Below, piece by piece: positions 19,313 through 32,400 of a DNA stretch of 64,000 bases (its first letter is position 1; the number at the start of each line of letters is the position of its first letter). A model generated the notes under the pieces. The model was not told the origin of the DNA. It saw only the letters and a program-made list of their open reading frames with translations, and did no database searches. A program made the position numbers and the translations under genes. The DNA comes from Marisa cornuarietis (lineage: Eukaryota; Mollusca; Gastropoda; Architaenioglossa; Ampullariidae): positions 186,001 to 250,000 of the forward strand of contig SMMW01000587.1 of NCBI GenBank assembly GCA_004794655.1, given 5' to 3'.

Positions 19313-19392
19313 CGCTGATTTTAAACATATTTTGACAAATTTTATTGTGAAGTGTAAAATTGATGGGTCAATTCTTAGTTTTAACTGCCAAC
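19313..19392 (+). repeat. 80-bp self-derived insertion in the first satellite monomer
   Basis: TTAACTGCCAAC occurs at 19,301-19,312 and 19,381-19,392. Between them lies a monomer segment that normally sits elsewhere in the unit (it recurs from about 19,738). The two normal monomer sites share CTGCCAAC, so the insertion fits a microhomology-mediated jump. Confidence 0.8.
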
Positions 19393-22355
19393 TCCTTTAA
19401 TTCATGTTATATTCTTTATTCTTGTTGATGGAGGTGCCGGAAAAGTTGTTCCTGCAATATTTTGATGAAGCATCAACCATGATCTTCGTACAAAAGTGAA
19501 GATCAAGTAGTTTCTATGAATGATACAGTCTATTATGCATGTTCACACTTTCTTCTACGGTTTCAAACCAAACTGCAATAAAATCGATTCGGGATTGTCA
19601 AAATTTTGTCAATATTCCGTTGTTTTGACTGTCGAGAAGTAAAGCTGGTTTATAAAACAAGTTTGTTAAGAGATCTAGCAAAACCTCAAGCACATTACGG
19701 GACTGTTAAGTGTAATATAGACGAAGATGCTGCCAACCGCTGATTTTAAACATATTTTGACAAATTTTATTGTGAAGTGTAAAATTGATGGGTCAATTCT
19801 TAGTTTTACGCATTCCTTTACGTATAGTTCACTCAAAGGTTTAATACAGGGAAGGGTGTAGCGGCGGCACAGTGTGCATGCCTCTGTGTCTCTTGTAAGA
19901 CATGGTAACATGGGTTTTTCAAGCTCCTCGTGCTGTCCGTGATAACGAGGCCCCATGTAAAGCTTGGCGGCTGTGTTTAGGATGTGGAAGCAGTGCTCTG
20001 TACCCGTCTCTTTCGTGCAATACTTAGGAGCACGAATATTTCGTGGTCCACGTGCTGTCCGTGCTATGTCAAGTTTGGCGTTAGCGGTTATTTAACCCTT
20101 TAACTGCCAACTCCTTTAATTCATGTTATATTCTTTATTCTTGTTGATGTAGGTGCCGGAAAAGTTGTTCCTGCAATATTTTGATGAAGCATCAACCATG
20201 ATCGTCTTACAAAAGTGAAGATCAAGTAGTTTCTATGAATGGTACAGTCTATTATGCATGTTCACACTTTCTTCTACGGTTTCAAACCAAACTGCAATAA
20301 AATCGATTCGGGATTGTCAAAATTTTGTCAATATTCCGTTGTTTTGACTGTCGCGAAGTAAAGCTGGTTTATAAAACAAGTTTGTAAAGAGATCTAGCAA
20401 AACCTCAAGCACATTACGGGACTGTTTAGTGTAATATAGACGAAGATGCTGCCAACCGCTGATTTTAAACATATTTTGACAAATTTTATTGTGAAGTGTA
20501 AAATTGATGGGTCAATTCTTAGTTTTACGCATTGCTTTACGTATAGTTCACTCGAAGGCTTAATACAGGGAAGGGTGTAGCGGCGGCACAGTGTGCATAC
20601 CTCTGTGTCTCTTGTAAGACATGGTAACATGGGTTTTTCAAGCTCCTCGTGCTGTCCGTGATAACGAGGCCCCATGTAAAGCTTGGCGGCTGTGGTTAGG
20701 ATGTGGAAGCAGTGCTCTGTACCCGTCTCTTTCGTGCAATATTCAGGAGCACGAATATTTCGTGGTCCACGTGCTGTCCGTGCTATGTCAAGTTTGGCGT
20801 TAGCGGTTATTTAACCCTTTAACTGCCAACTCCTTTAATTCATGTTATATTCTTTATTCTTGTTGATGTAGGTGCCGGAAAAGTTGTTCCTGCAATATTT
20901 TGATGAAGCATCAACCATGATCTTCGTGCAAAAGTGAAGATCAAGTAGTTTCTATGAATGATACAGTCTATTATGCATGTTCACACTTACTTCTACTGTT
21001 TCAAACCAAACTTCAATAAAATCGATTCGGGATTGTCAAAATTTTGTCAATATTCCGTTGTTTTGACTGTCGCGAAGTAAAGCTGGTTTATAAAACAAGT
21101 TTGTAAAGAGATCTAGCAAAATCTCAAGCACATAACGGGACTGTTTAGTGTAATATAGACGAAGATGCTGCCAACTGCTGATTTTAAACATATTTTGACA
21201 ATTTTTATTGTGAAGTGTAAAATTGATGGGTCAATTCTTAGTTTTACGCATTGCTTTACGTATAGTTCACTCAAAGGCTTAATACAGGAAAGGGTGTAGC
21301 GGCGGCACAGTGTGCATACCTCTGTGTCTCTTGTAAGACATGGTAACATGGGTATTTCAAGCTCCTCGTGCTGTCCGTGATAACGAGGCCCCATGTAAAG
21401 CTTGGCGGCCGTGGTTAGGATGTGGAAGCAGCGCTCTGTACCCGTCTCTTTCGTGCAATACTTACGAGCACGAATATTTCGTGGTCCACGTGCTGTCCGT
21501 GCTATGTCAAGTTTGGCGTTAGCGGTTACTTAACCCTTTAACTGCCAACTCCTTTAATTCATGTTATATTCTTTTATTCTTGTTGATGTAGGTGCCGGAA
21601 AAGTTGTTCCTGCAATATTTTGATGAAGCATCAACCATGATCTTCGTACAAAAGTGAAGATCAAGTAGTTTTTATGAATGATACAGTCTATTATGCATGT
21701 TCACACTTACTTCTACTGTTTCAAACCAAACTTCAATAAAATCGATTCGGGATTGTCAAAAGTTTGTCAATATTTCGTTGTTTTGACTGTCGCGAAGTAA
21801 AGCTGGTTTATAAAACAAGTTTGTAAAGAGATCTAGCAAAACATCAAGCACATTACGGGACTGTTTAGTGTAATATAGACGAAGATGCTGCCAACCGCTG
21901 ATTTTAAACATATTTTGACAAATTTTATTGTGAAGTGTAAAATTGATGGGTCAATTCTTAGTTTTACGCATTGCTTTACGTATAGTTCACTCAAAGGCTT
22001 AATACGGGAAGGGTGTAGCGGCGGCACAGTGTGCATACCTCTGTGTCTTTTGTAAGACATGGTAACATGGGTTTTTCAAGCTTCTCGTGCTGTCCGTAAT
22101 AACGAGGCCCCATGTAAAGCTTGGCGGCTGTGTTTAGGATGTGGAAGCAGTGCTCTGTACCCGTCTCTTTCGTGCAATACTTAGGAGCACGAATATTTCG
22201 TGGTCCACGTGCTGTCCGTGCTATGTCAAGTTTGGCGTTAGCGGTTATTTAACTCTTTAACTGCCAACTCCTTTAATTCATGTTATATTCTTTATTCTTG
22301 TTGATGGAGGTGCCGGAAAAGTTGTTCCTGCAATATTTTGATGAAGCATCAACCA

Positions 22356-22381
22356 TGATCTTCGTACAAAAGTGAAGATCA
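22356..22381 (+). other. Representative conserved hairpin in the satellite monomer
   Basis: TGATCTTC and GAAGATCA form a perfect 8-bp inverted repeat around a 10-nt loop. The element recurs once per monomer. Some units have GATCGTC in the left arm or GAAGATGA in the right arm without a matching change in the other arm, which argues against selection for an RNA stem. Confidence 0.6.
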
Positions 22382-25300
22382 AGTAGTTTCTATGAATGAT
22401 ACAGTCTATTATGCATGTTCACACTTTCTTCTACGGTTTCAAACCAAACTGCAATAAAATCTTTTCCGGATTGTCATTTTGACTGTCGCGAAGTAAAGCT
22501 GGTTTATAAAACTAGTTTGTAAAGAGATCTAGCAAAACCTAACGCACATCACGAGAGTGTTAAGTGTAATATAGACGAAGATGCTGCCTACCGCTGATTT
22601 TAAACATATTTTGACAAATTTTATTGTGAAGTGTAAAATTGATGGGTCAATTCTTAGTTTTACGCATTGCTTTACGTATAGTTCACTCAAAGGCTTAATA
22701 CAGGGAAGGGTGTAGCGGCGGCACAGTGTGCATGCCTCTCTGTCTCTTGCAAGACATGGTAACATGGGTTTTTCAAGCTCCTCGTGCTGTCCGTGATAAC
22801 GAGGCCCCATGTAAAGCTTGGCGGCTGTGTTTAGGATGTGGAAGCAGTGCTCTGTACCCGTCTCTTGCGTGCAATACTTAGGAGCACGAATATTTCGTGG
22901 TCCACGTGCTGTCCGTGCTATGTCAAGTTTGGCGTTAGCGGTTATTTAACCCTTTAACTGCCAACTCCTTTAATTCATGTTATATTCTTTATTCTTGTTG
23001 ATGTAGGTGCCGGAAAAGTTGTTCCTGCAATATTTTGATGAAGCATCAACCATGATCTTCGTACAAAAGTGAAGATCAAGTAGTTTCTATGAATGATACA
23101 GTCTATTATGCATGTTCACACTTTCTTCTACGGTTTCAAACCAAACTGCAATAAAATCGATTCGGGATTGTCAAAATTTTGTCAATATTCCGTTGTTTTG
23201 ACTGTCGCGAAGTAAAGCTGGTTTATAAAACTTGTTTGTAAAGAGATCTAGCAAAACCTCAAGCACATAACGGGAGTGTTTAGTGTAATATAGACGAAGA
23301 TGCTGCCAACCGCTGATTTTAAACATATTTTGACAAATTTTATTGTGAAGTGTAAAATTGATGGGTCAATTCTTAGTTTTACGCATTGCTTTACGTATAG
23401 TTCACTCAAAGGTTTAATACAGGGAAGGGTGTAGCGGCGGCACAGTGTGCATGCCTCTGTGTCTCTTGTAAGACATGGTAACATGGGTTTTTCAAGCTCC
23501 TCGTGCTGTCCGTGATAACGAGGCCCCATGTAAAGCTTGGCGGCTGTGGTTAGGATGTGGAAGCAGTGCTCTGTACCCGTCTCTTTCGTGCAATACTTAG
23601 GAGCACGAATATTTCGTGGTCCACGTGCTGTCCGTGCTATGTCAAGTTTGACGTTAGCGGTTATTTAACCCTTTAACTGCCAACTCATTTAATTCATGTT
23701 ATATTCTTTATTCTTGTTGATGTAGGTGCCGGAAAAGTTGTTCCTGCAATATTTTGATGAAGCATCAACCATGATCGTCTTACAAAAGTGAAGATCAAGT
23801 AGTTTCTATGAATGGTACAGTCTATTATGCATGTTCACACTTTCTTCTACGGTTTCAAACCAAACTGCAATAAAATCGATTAGGGATTGTCAAAATTTTG
23901 TCAATATTCCGTTGTTTTGACTGTCGCGAAGTAAAGCTGGTTTATAAAACAAGTTTGTAAAGAGATCTAGCAAAACCTCAAGCACATTACGGGACTGTTT
24001 AGTGTAATATAGACGAAGATGCTGCCAACCGCTGATTTTAAACATATTTTGACAAATTTTATTGTGAAGTGTAAAATTGATGGGTCAATTCTTAGTTTTA
24101 CGCATTGCTTTACGTATAGTTCACTCAAAGGCTTAATACGGGAAGGGTGTAGCGGCGGCAAAGTGTGCATGCCTCTGTGTCTCTTGTAAGACATGGTAAC
24201 ATGGGTTTTTCAAGCTCCTCGTGCTGTCCGTGATAACGAGGCCCCATGTAAAGCTTGGCGGCTGTGTTTAGGATGTGGAAGCAGTGCTCTGTACCCGTCT
24301 CTTTCGTGCAATACTTAGGAGCACGAATATTTCGTGGTCCACGTGCTGTCCATGCTATGTCAAGTTTGGCGTTAGCGGTTATTTAACCCTTTAACTGCCA
24401 ACTCCTTTAATTCATGTTATATTCTTTATTCTTGTTGATGGAGGTGCCGGAAAAGTTGTTCCTGCAATATTTTGATGAAGCATCAACCGTGATCTTCGTA
24501 CAAAAGTGAAGATCAAGTAGTTTCTATGAATGATACAGTCTATTATGCATGTTCACACTTACTTCTACTGTTTCAAACCAAACTTCAATAAAATCTACTC
24601 GGGATTGTCAAAATTTTGTCAATATTCCGTTGTTTTAACTGTCGCGAAGTAAAGCTGGTTTATAAAACAAGTTTGTGAAGAGATCGAGCAAAACCTCAAG
24701 CACATTACGGGACTGTTTAGTGTAATATAGACGAAGATGCTGCCAACCGCTGATTTTAAACATATTTTGACAAATTTTATTGTGAAGTGTAAAATTGATG
24801 GGTCAATTCTTAGTTTTACGCATTGCTTTACGTATAGTTCACTCAAAGGCTTAATACAGGGAAGGGTGTAGCGGCGGCACAGTGTGCATACCTCTGTGTC
24901 TCTTGTAAGACATGGTAACATGGGTTTTTCAAGCTCCTCGTGCTGACCGTGATAACGAGGCCCCATGTAAAGCTTGGCGGCTGTGGTTAGGATGTGGAAG
25001 CAGTGCTCTGTACCCGTCTCTTTCGTGCAATACTTAGGAGCACGAATATTTCGTGGTCCACGTGCTGTCCGTGCTATGTCAAGTTTGGCGTTAACGGTTA
25101 TTTAACCCTTTAACTGCCAACTCATTTAATTCATGTTATATTCTTTATTCTTGTTGATGTAGGTGCCGGAAAAGGTGTTCCTGCAATATTTTGATGAAGC
25201 ATCAACCATGATCTTCATACAAAAGTGAAGATCAAGTAGTTTCTATGAATGATACAGTCTATTATGCATGTTCACACTTTCTTCTACGGTTTCAAACCAA

Positions 25301-27430
25301 ACTGCAATAAAATCGATTCGGGATTGTCAAAATTTTGTCAATATTCCGTTGTTTTGACTGTCGCGAAGTAAAGCTGGTTTATAAAACTTGTTTGTAAAGA
25401 GATCTAGCTAAACCTCAAGCACATTACGGGAGTGTTTAGTGTAATATAGACGAAGATGCTGCCAACCGCTGATTTTAAACATATTTTGACAAATTTTATT
25501 GTGAAGTGTAAAATTGATGGGTCAATTCTTAGTTGTACGCATTGCTTTACGTATAGTTCACTCAAAGGTTTAATACAGGGAAGGGTGTAGCGGCGGCACA
25601 GTGTGCATGCCTCTGTGTCTCTTGTAAGACATGGTAACATGGGTTTTTCAAGCTCCTCGTGCTGTCCGTGATAACGAGGCCCCATGTAAAGCTTGGCGGC
25701 CGTGGTTAGGATGTGGAAGCGGCGCTCTGTACCCGTCTCTTTCGTGCAATACTCATGAGCACGAATATTTCGTGGTGCACGTGCTGTCCGTGCTATGTCA
25801 AGTTTGGCGTTAGCGGTTATTTAACCCTTTAACTGCCAACTCCTTTAATTCATGTTATATTCTTTATTCTTGTTGATGTAGGTGCCGGAAAAGTTGTTCC
25901 TGCAATATTTTGATGAAGCATCAACCATGATCTTCTTACAAAAGTGAAGATGAAGTAGTTTCTATAAATGCTACAGTCTATTATGCATGTTCACACTTTC
26001 TTCTACGGTTTCAAACCAAACTGCAATAAAATCGATTCGGGATTGTCAAAATTTTGTCAATATTCCGTTGTTTTGACTGTCGCGAAGTAAAGCTGGTTTA
26101 TAAAACTTGTTTGTGAGATCTAGCAAAACCTCAAGCACATACGGGACTGTTTAGTGTAATATAGACGAAGATGCCAACCGCTGATTTTAAACATATTTTG
26201 ACAAATTTTATTGTGAAGTGTAAAATTGATGGGTCAATTCTTAGTTTTACGCATTGCTTTACGTATAGTTCACTCAAAGGCTTAATACAGGAAGGGTGTA
26301 GCGGCGGCACGGTGTGCATACCTCTGTGTCTCTTCTTGAACCTTGGTAACATGGGTTTTCAAGCTCCTCGTGCTGTCCGTGATAACGGGGCCCCATGTAA
26401 AGCTTGGCGGCTGTGTTTAGGATGTGGAAGCAGTGCTCTGTACCCGTCTCTTTCGTGCAATGCCAGGGCACGATATTTCGTGGTCCACGTGCTGTCCGTG
26501 CTATGTCAAGTTTGGCGTTAGCGGTTATTTAACCCTTTAACTGCCAACTCCTTTAATTCATGTTATATTCTTTTATTCTTGTTGATGTAGGTGCCGGAAA
26601 AGTTGTTCCTGCAATATTTTGATGAAGCATCAACCATGATCTTCTTACAAAAGTGAAGATCAAGTAGTTTCTATGAATGGTACAGTCTATTATGCATGTT
26701 CACACTTTCTTCTACGGTTTCAAACCAAACTGCAATAAAATCTTTTCCGGATTGTCTTTTTGACTGTCGCGAAGTAACGCTGGTTTATAAAACAAGTTTG
26801 TAAAGAGATCTAGCAAAACCTAACGCACATCACGAGATTGTTAAGTGTAATATAGACGAAGATGCTGCCAACCGCTGATTTTAAACATATTTTGACAAAA
26901 TTTATTGTGAAGTGTAAAATTGATGGGTCAATTCTTAGTTTTACGCATTGCTTTACGTATAGTTCCCTCGAAGGCTTAATACAGGGAAGGGTGTAGCGGC
27001 GGCATAGTGTGCATACCTCTGTATCTCTTGCAAGACATGGAAACATGGGTTTTTCAAGCTCCTCGTGCTGTCCGTGATAACGAGGCCCCATGTAAAGCTT
27101 GGCGGCTGTGGTTAGGATGTGGAAGCAGTGCTCTGTACCCGTCTCTTTCGTGCAATACTTAGGAGCACGAATATTTCGTGGTCCACGTGCTGTCCGTGCT
27201 ATGTCAAGTTTGGCGTTAGCGGTTATTTAACCCTTTAACTGCCAACTCCTTTAATTCATGTTATATTCTTTATTCTTGTTGATGTAGGTGCCGGAAAAGT
27301 TGTTCCTGCAATATTTTGATGAAGCATCAACCATGATCTTCGTACAAAAGTGAAGATGAAGTAGTTTCTATAAATGCTACAGTCTATTATGCATGTTCAC
27401 ACTTTCTTCTACGGTTTCAAACCAAACTGC

Positions 27431-27512
27431 AATAAAATCGATTCGGGATTGTCAAAATTTTGTCAATATTCCGTTGTTTTGACTGTCGAGAAGTAAAGCT
27501 GGTTTATAAAAC
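27431..27512 (+). promoter_or_regulatory. Representative AATAAA and TATA-box pair of the satellite monomer
   Basis: AATAAA at 27,431-27,436 is followed 66 bp later by TTTATAAAAC (27,503-27,512). Both recur in nearly every monomer, including the shorter class. The TATA motif varies in only a few units (near 43,126, 45,916 and 61,128). Such an order would allow each unit to start a transcript that ends in the next unit, but these AT-rich hexamers also occur by chance. Confidence 0.35.
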
Positions 27513-27528
27513 AAGTTTGTTAAGAGAT

Positions 27529-27810
27529 CTAGCAAAACCTCAAGCACATTACGGGACTGTTAAGTGTAATATAGACGAAGATGCTGCCAACCGCTGATTT
27601 TAAACATATTTTGACAAATTTTATTGTGAAGTGTAAAATTGATGGGTCAATTCTTAGTTTTACGCATTGCTTTACGTATAGTTCACTCAAAGGTTTAATA
27701 CAGGGAAGGGTGTAGCGGCGGCACAGTGTGCATGCCTCTGTGTCTCTTGTAAGACATGGTAACATGGGTTTTTCAAGCTCCTCGTGCTGTCCGTGATAAC
27801 GAGGCCCCAT
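27529..27810 (-). other. Representative 93-codon minus-strand ORF of the satellite monomer
   Basis: The frame runs from ATG (27,810) to TAG (27,529) and begins MGPRYHGQHEELEKPMLPCL; most class A units keep it open. Other units break it by 1-2 nt indels and then show an 81-residue or a fused version. It is Cys-rich with no known motif or signal peptide. Because copies are nearly identical overall, openness is not evidence of selection. I do not claim it is a gene. Confidence 0.2.
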
Positions 27811-28247
27811 GTAAAGCTTGGCAGCTGTGGTTAGGATGTGGAAGCAGTGCTCTGTACCCGTCTCTTACGTGCAATACTTAGGAGCACGAATATTTCGTGG
27901 TCCACGTGCTGTCCGTGCTATGTCAAGTTTGGCGTTAGCGGTTATTTAACCCTTTAACTGCCAACTCCTTTAATTCATGTTATATTCTTTATTCTTGTTG
28001 ATGGAGGTTCCGGAAAAGTTGTTCCTGCAATATTTTGATGAAGCATCAACCATGATCTTCGTACAAAAGTGAAGATCAAGTAGTTTCTATGAATGGTACA
28101 GTCTATTATGCATGTTCACACTTTCTTCTACGGTTTCAAACCAAACTGCAATAAAATCGATTAGGGATTGTCAAAATTTTGTCAATATTCCGTTGTTTTG
28201 ACTGTCGCGAAGTAAAGCTGGTTTATAAAACAAGTTTGTAAAGAGAT
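27529..28247 (+). repeat. Representative class A satellite monomer (719 bp)
   Basis: Typical full-length unit. In order it contains the GATCTAGC tag, CTGCCAACCGCTG, AATTGATGGGTCAATT (inverted repeat), GTGTAGCGGCGGCACAG and two copies of CGTGCTGTCCGTG about 120 bp apart. It continues with CACGAATATTTCGTG next to a CACGTG, TTAACCCTTTAACTGCC, the TGATCTTC hairpin, AATAAA and TTTATAAAAC. Confidence 0.9.
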
Positions 28248-29119
28248 CTAGCAAAACCTCAAGCACATTACGGGACTGTTTAGTGTAATATAGACGAAGA
28301 TGCTGCCAACCGCTGATTTTAAACATATTTTGACAAATTTTATTGTGAAGTGTAAAAATGATGGGTCAATTCTTAGTTTTACGCATTGCTTTACGTATAG
28401 TTCACTCAAAGGCTTAATACAGGGAAGGGTGTAGCGGCGGCACAGTGTGCATGCCTCTGTGTCTCTTGTAAGACATGGTAACATGGGTTTTTCAAGCTCC
28501 TCGTGCTGTCCGTGATAACGCGGCCCCATGTAAAGCTTGGCGGCTGTGGTTAGGATGTGGAAGCAGTGCTCTGTACCCGTCTCTTGCGTGCAATACTTAG
28601 GAGCACGAATATTTCGTGGTCCACGTGCTGTCCGTGCTATGTCAAGTTTGGCGTTAGCGGTTATTTAACCCTTTAACTGCCAACTCAATTAATTCATGTT
28701 ATATTCTTTATTCTTGTTGATGTAGGTGCCGGAAAAGTTGTTCCTGCAATATTTTGATGAAGCATCAACCATGATCTTCTTACAAAAGTGAAGATCAAGT
28801 AGTTTCTATGAATGGTACAGTCTATTATGCATGTTCACACTTTCTTCTACGGATTCAAATCAAACTGCAATAAAATCGATTCGGGATTGTCAAAATTTTG
28901 TCAATATTCCGTTGTTTTGACTGTCGCGAAGTCAAGCTGGTTTATAAAACTTGTTTGTAAAGAGATCTAGCAAAACCTCAAGCACATTACGGGACTGTTT
29001 AGTGTAATATAGACGAAGATGCTGCCAACCGCTGATTTTAAACATATTTTGACAAATTTTATTGTGAAGTGCAAAATTGATGGGTCAATTCTTAGTTTTA
29101 CGCTTTGCTTTAGGTATAG

Positions 29120-29400
29120 TTCACTTTCAAAGGTTCTTGAAAATACGAAGGGTGCTTGCTTGTGGCAACTTTGGGTATACCTCTGTGTCTGTAAAGAACA
29201 TGGTAACATGGGTTTCAAGCTCCCTCGTGCTGACCCCGTGACCAGCGAATTATGTAAAAGCTTAGCGGCTGTGGTTTAGGATATTGAACGGTGCTCTGTA
29301 CCCGTCTCTTTCGTTACAATGCTTAGGAGCACAAGATATTTCCGTGGTCCCGCGTTAACTGTCCGTGCTATGTCAGGGTTAGGGTTTGGCGTAAGCGGTT
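29120..29400 (+). repeat. Strongly diverged satellite segment with many indels
   Basis: Alignment to neighbours shows many insertions and deletions, for example around GGTTCTTGAAAATACGAAGG. At 29,376-29,387 the usual CAAGTTTGG is expanded to include GGGTTAGGGTTT. It may be an older degenerate monomer or poor consensus sequence. Confidence 0.7.
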
Positions 29401-32400
29401 ATTTAACCCTTTAACTGCCAACTCATTAAATTCATGTTATATTCTTTATTCTTGTTGATGTAGGTGCCGAAAAAGTTGTTCCTGTAATATTTTGATGGAG
29501 CATCAACCGTGATCTTAGTACAAAAGTGAAGATCAAGTAGTTTCTATGAATGATTTAGTCTATTATGCATGTTCACACTTACTTCTACTGTTTCAAACCA
29601 AACTTCAATAAAATCTACTCGGGTTGTCAAAATTTTGTCAATATTCCCGTTGTTTGACTGTCTTGGTAAAGCTGGTTTATAAAACTTGTTTGTAGGATCT
29701 AGCAAAACCTCAAAGCACATTACGGGACTGTTGAGTGTAATATAGACGAAGATGCTGCCAACCGCTGATTTTAAACATATTTTGACAAATTTTATTGTGA
29801 AGTGTAAAATTGATGGGTCAATTCTTAGTTTTACGCATTGCTTTACGTATAGTTCACTCAAAGGCTTAATACGGGAAGGGTGTAGCGGCGGCAAAGTGTG
29901 CATGCCTCTGTGTCTCTTGTAAGACATGGTAACATGGGTTTTTCAAGCTCCTCGTGCTGTCCGTGATAACGAGGCCCCATGTAAAGCTTGGCGGCTGTGG
30001 TTAGGATGTGGAAGCAGCGCTCTGTACCCGTCTCTTTCGTGCAATACTTAGGAGCACGAATATTTCGTGGTCCTTGTGCTGTCCGTGCTATGTCAAGTTT
30101 GGCGTTAGCGGTTATTTAACTCTTTAACTGCCAACTCCTTTAATTCATGTTATATTCTTTATTCTTGTTGATGTAGGTGCCGGAAAAGTTGTTCCTGCAA
30201 TATTTTGATGAAGCATCAACCATGATCGTCTTACAAAAGTGAAGATGAAGTAGTTTCTATAAATGCTACAGTCTATTATGCATGTTCACACTTTCTTCTA
30301 CGGTTTCAAACCAAACTGCAATAAAATCGATTCGGGATTGTCAAAATTTTGTCAATATTCCGTTGTTTTGACTGTCGCGAAGTAAAGCTGGTTTATAAAA
30401 CTTGTTTGTAAAGAGATCTAGCAAAACCTCAAGCACATTACGGGACTGTTTAGTGTAATATAGACGAAGATGCTGCCAACCGCTGATTTTAAACATATTT
30501 TGACAAATTTTATTGTGAAGTGTAAAATTGATGGGTCAATTCTTAGTTTTACGCATTGCTTAACGTATAGTTCACTCGAAGCATTAATACAGGGAACGGT
30601 GTAGCGGCGGCACAGTGTGCATACCTGTGTCTCTTGCAAGACATGGTAACATGGGTTTTTCAAGCTCCTCGTGCTGTCCGTGATAACGAGGCCCCATGTA
30701 AAGCTTGGCGGCTGTGTTTAGGATGTGGAAGCAGTGCTCTGTACCCGTCTCTTTCGTGCAATACTTAGGAGCACGAATATTTCGTGGTCCACGTGCTGTC
30801 CGTGCTATGTCAAGTTTGGCGTTAGCGGTTATTTAACCCTTTAACTGCCAACTCCTTTAATTCATGTTATATTCTTTATTCTTGTTGATGTAGGTGCCGG
30901 AAAAGTTGTTCCTGCAATATTTTGATGAAGCATCAACCATGATCGTCTTACAAAAGTGAAGATCAAGTAGTTTCTATGAATGGTACAGTCTATTATGCAT
31001 GTTCACACTTTCTTCTACGGTTTCAAACCAAACTGCAATAAAATCGATTCGGGATTGTCAAAATTTTGTCAATATTCCGTTGTTTTGACTGTCGCGAAGT
31101 AAAGCTGGTTTATAAAACTTGTTTGTAAAGAGATCTAGCAAAACCTCAAGCACATTTCGGGACTGTTTAGTGTAATATAGACGAAAATGCTGCCAACCGC
31201 TGATTTTAAACATATTTTGACAAATTTTATTGTGAAGTGTAAAATTGATGGGTCAATTCTTAGTTTTACGCATTGCTTTACGTATAGTTCACTCAAAGGC
31301 TTAATACAGGGAAGGGTGTAGCGGCGGCACAGTGTGCATACCTCTGTGTCTTTTGTAAGACATGGTAACATGGGTTTTTCAAGCTTCTCGTGCTGTCCGT
31401 AATAACGAGGCCCCATGTAAAGCTTGGCGGCTGTGTTTAGGATGTGGAAGCAGTGCTCTGTACCCGTCTCTTTCGTGCAATACTTAGGAGCACGAATATT
31501 TCGTGGTCCACGTGCTGTCCGTGCTATGTCAAGTTTGGCGTTAGCGGTTATTTAACCCTTTAACTGCCAACTCCTTTAATTCATGTTATATTCTTTATTC
31601 TTGTTGATGTAGGTGCCGGAAAAGTTGTTCCTGCAATATTTTGATGAAGCATCAACCATGATCTTCGTACAAAAGTGAAGATGAAGTAGTTTCTATAAAT
31701 GCTACAGTCTATTATGCATGTTCACACTTTCTTCTACGGTTTCAAACCAAACTGCAATAAAATCGATTCGGGATTGTCAAAATTTTGTCAATATTCCGTT
31801 GTTTTGACTGTCGCGAAGTAAAGCTGGTTTATAAAACTTGTTTGTAAAGAGATCTAGCAAAACCTCAAGCACATTACGGGAGTGTTTAGTGTAATATAGA
31901 CGAAGATGCTGCCAACCGCTGATTTTAAACATATTTTGACAAATTTTATTGTGAAGTGTAAAATTGATGGGTCAATTCTTAGTTTTACGCATTGCTTTAC
32001 GTATAGTTCACTCAAAGGCTTAATACGGGAAGGGTGTAGCGGCGGCAAAGTGTGCATGCCTCTGTGTCTCTTGTAAGACATGGTAACATGGGTTTTTCAA
32101 GCTCCTCGTGCTGTCCGTGATAACGAGGCCCCATGTAAAGCTTGGTGGCTGTGTTTAGGATGCGGAAGCAGTGCTCTGTACCCGTCTCTTTCGTGCAATA
32201 CTTAGGAGCACGAATATTTCGTGGTCCACGTGCTGTCCGTGCTATGTCAAGTTTGGCGTTAGCGGTTATTTAACTCTTTAACTGCCAACTCCTTTAATTC
32301 ATGTTATATTCTTTATTCTTGTTGATGGAGGTGCCGGAAAAGTTGTTCCTGCAATATTTTGATGAAGCATCAACCATGATCTTCGTACAAAAGTGAAGAT

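Noticed and set aside
20621..20803. 60-codon plus-strand ORF (MVTWVFQAPRAV...) in several monomers
   Set aside because: It depends on a TTCAGG or TTACGA/TCATGA variant that removes a TAG; most units have a stop there. No sign of selection.
26171..26521. 116-codon plus-strand ORF in the satellite
   Set aside because: It exists only because this monomer has several small gaps; neighbouring units break it. Probably consensus errors.
29376..29387. Telomeric repeat GGGTTAGGGTTT
   Set aside because: It is a single short occurrence inside a badly diverged monomer, not a tract. It does not show that the array is subtelomeric.
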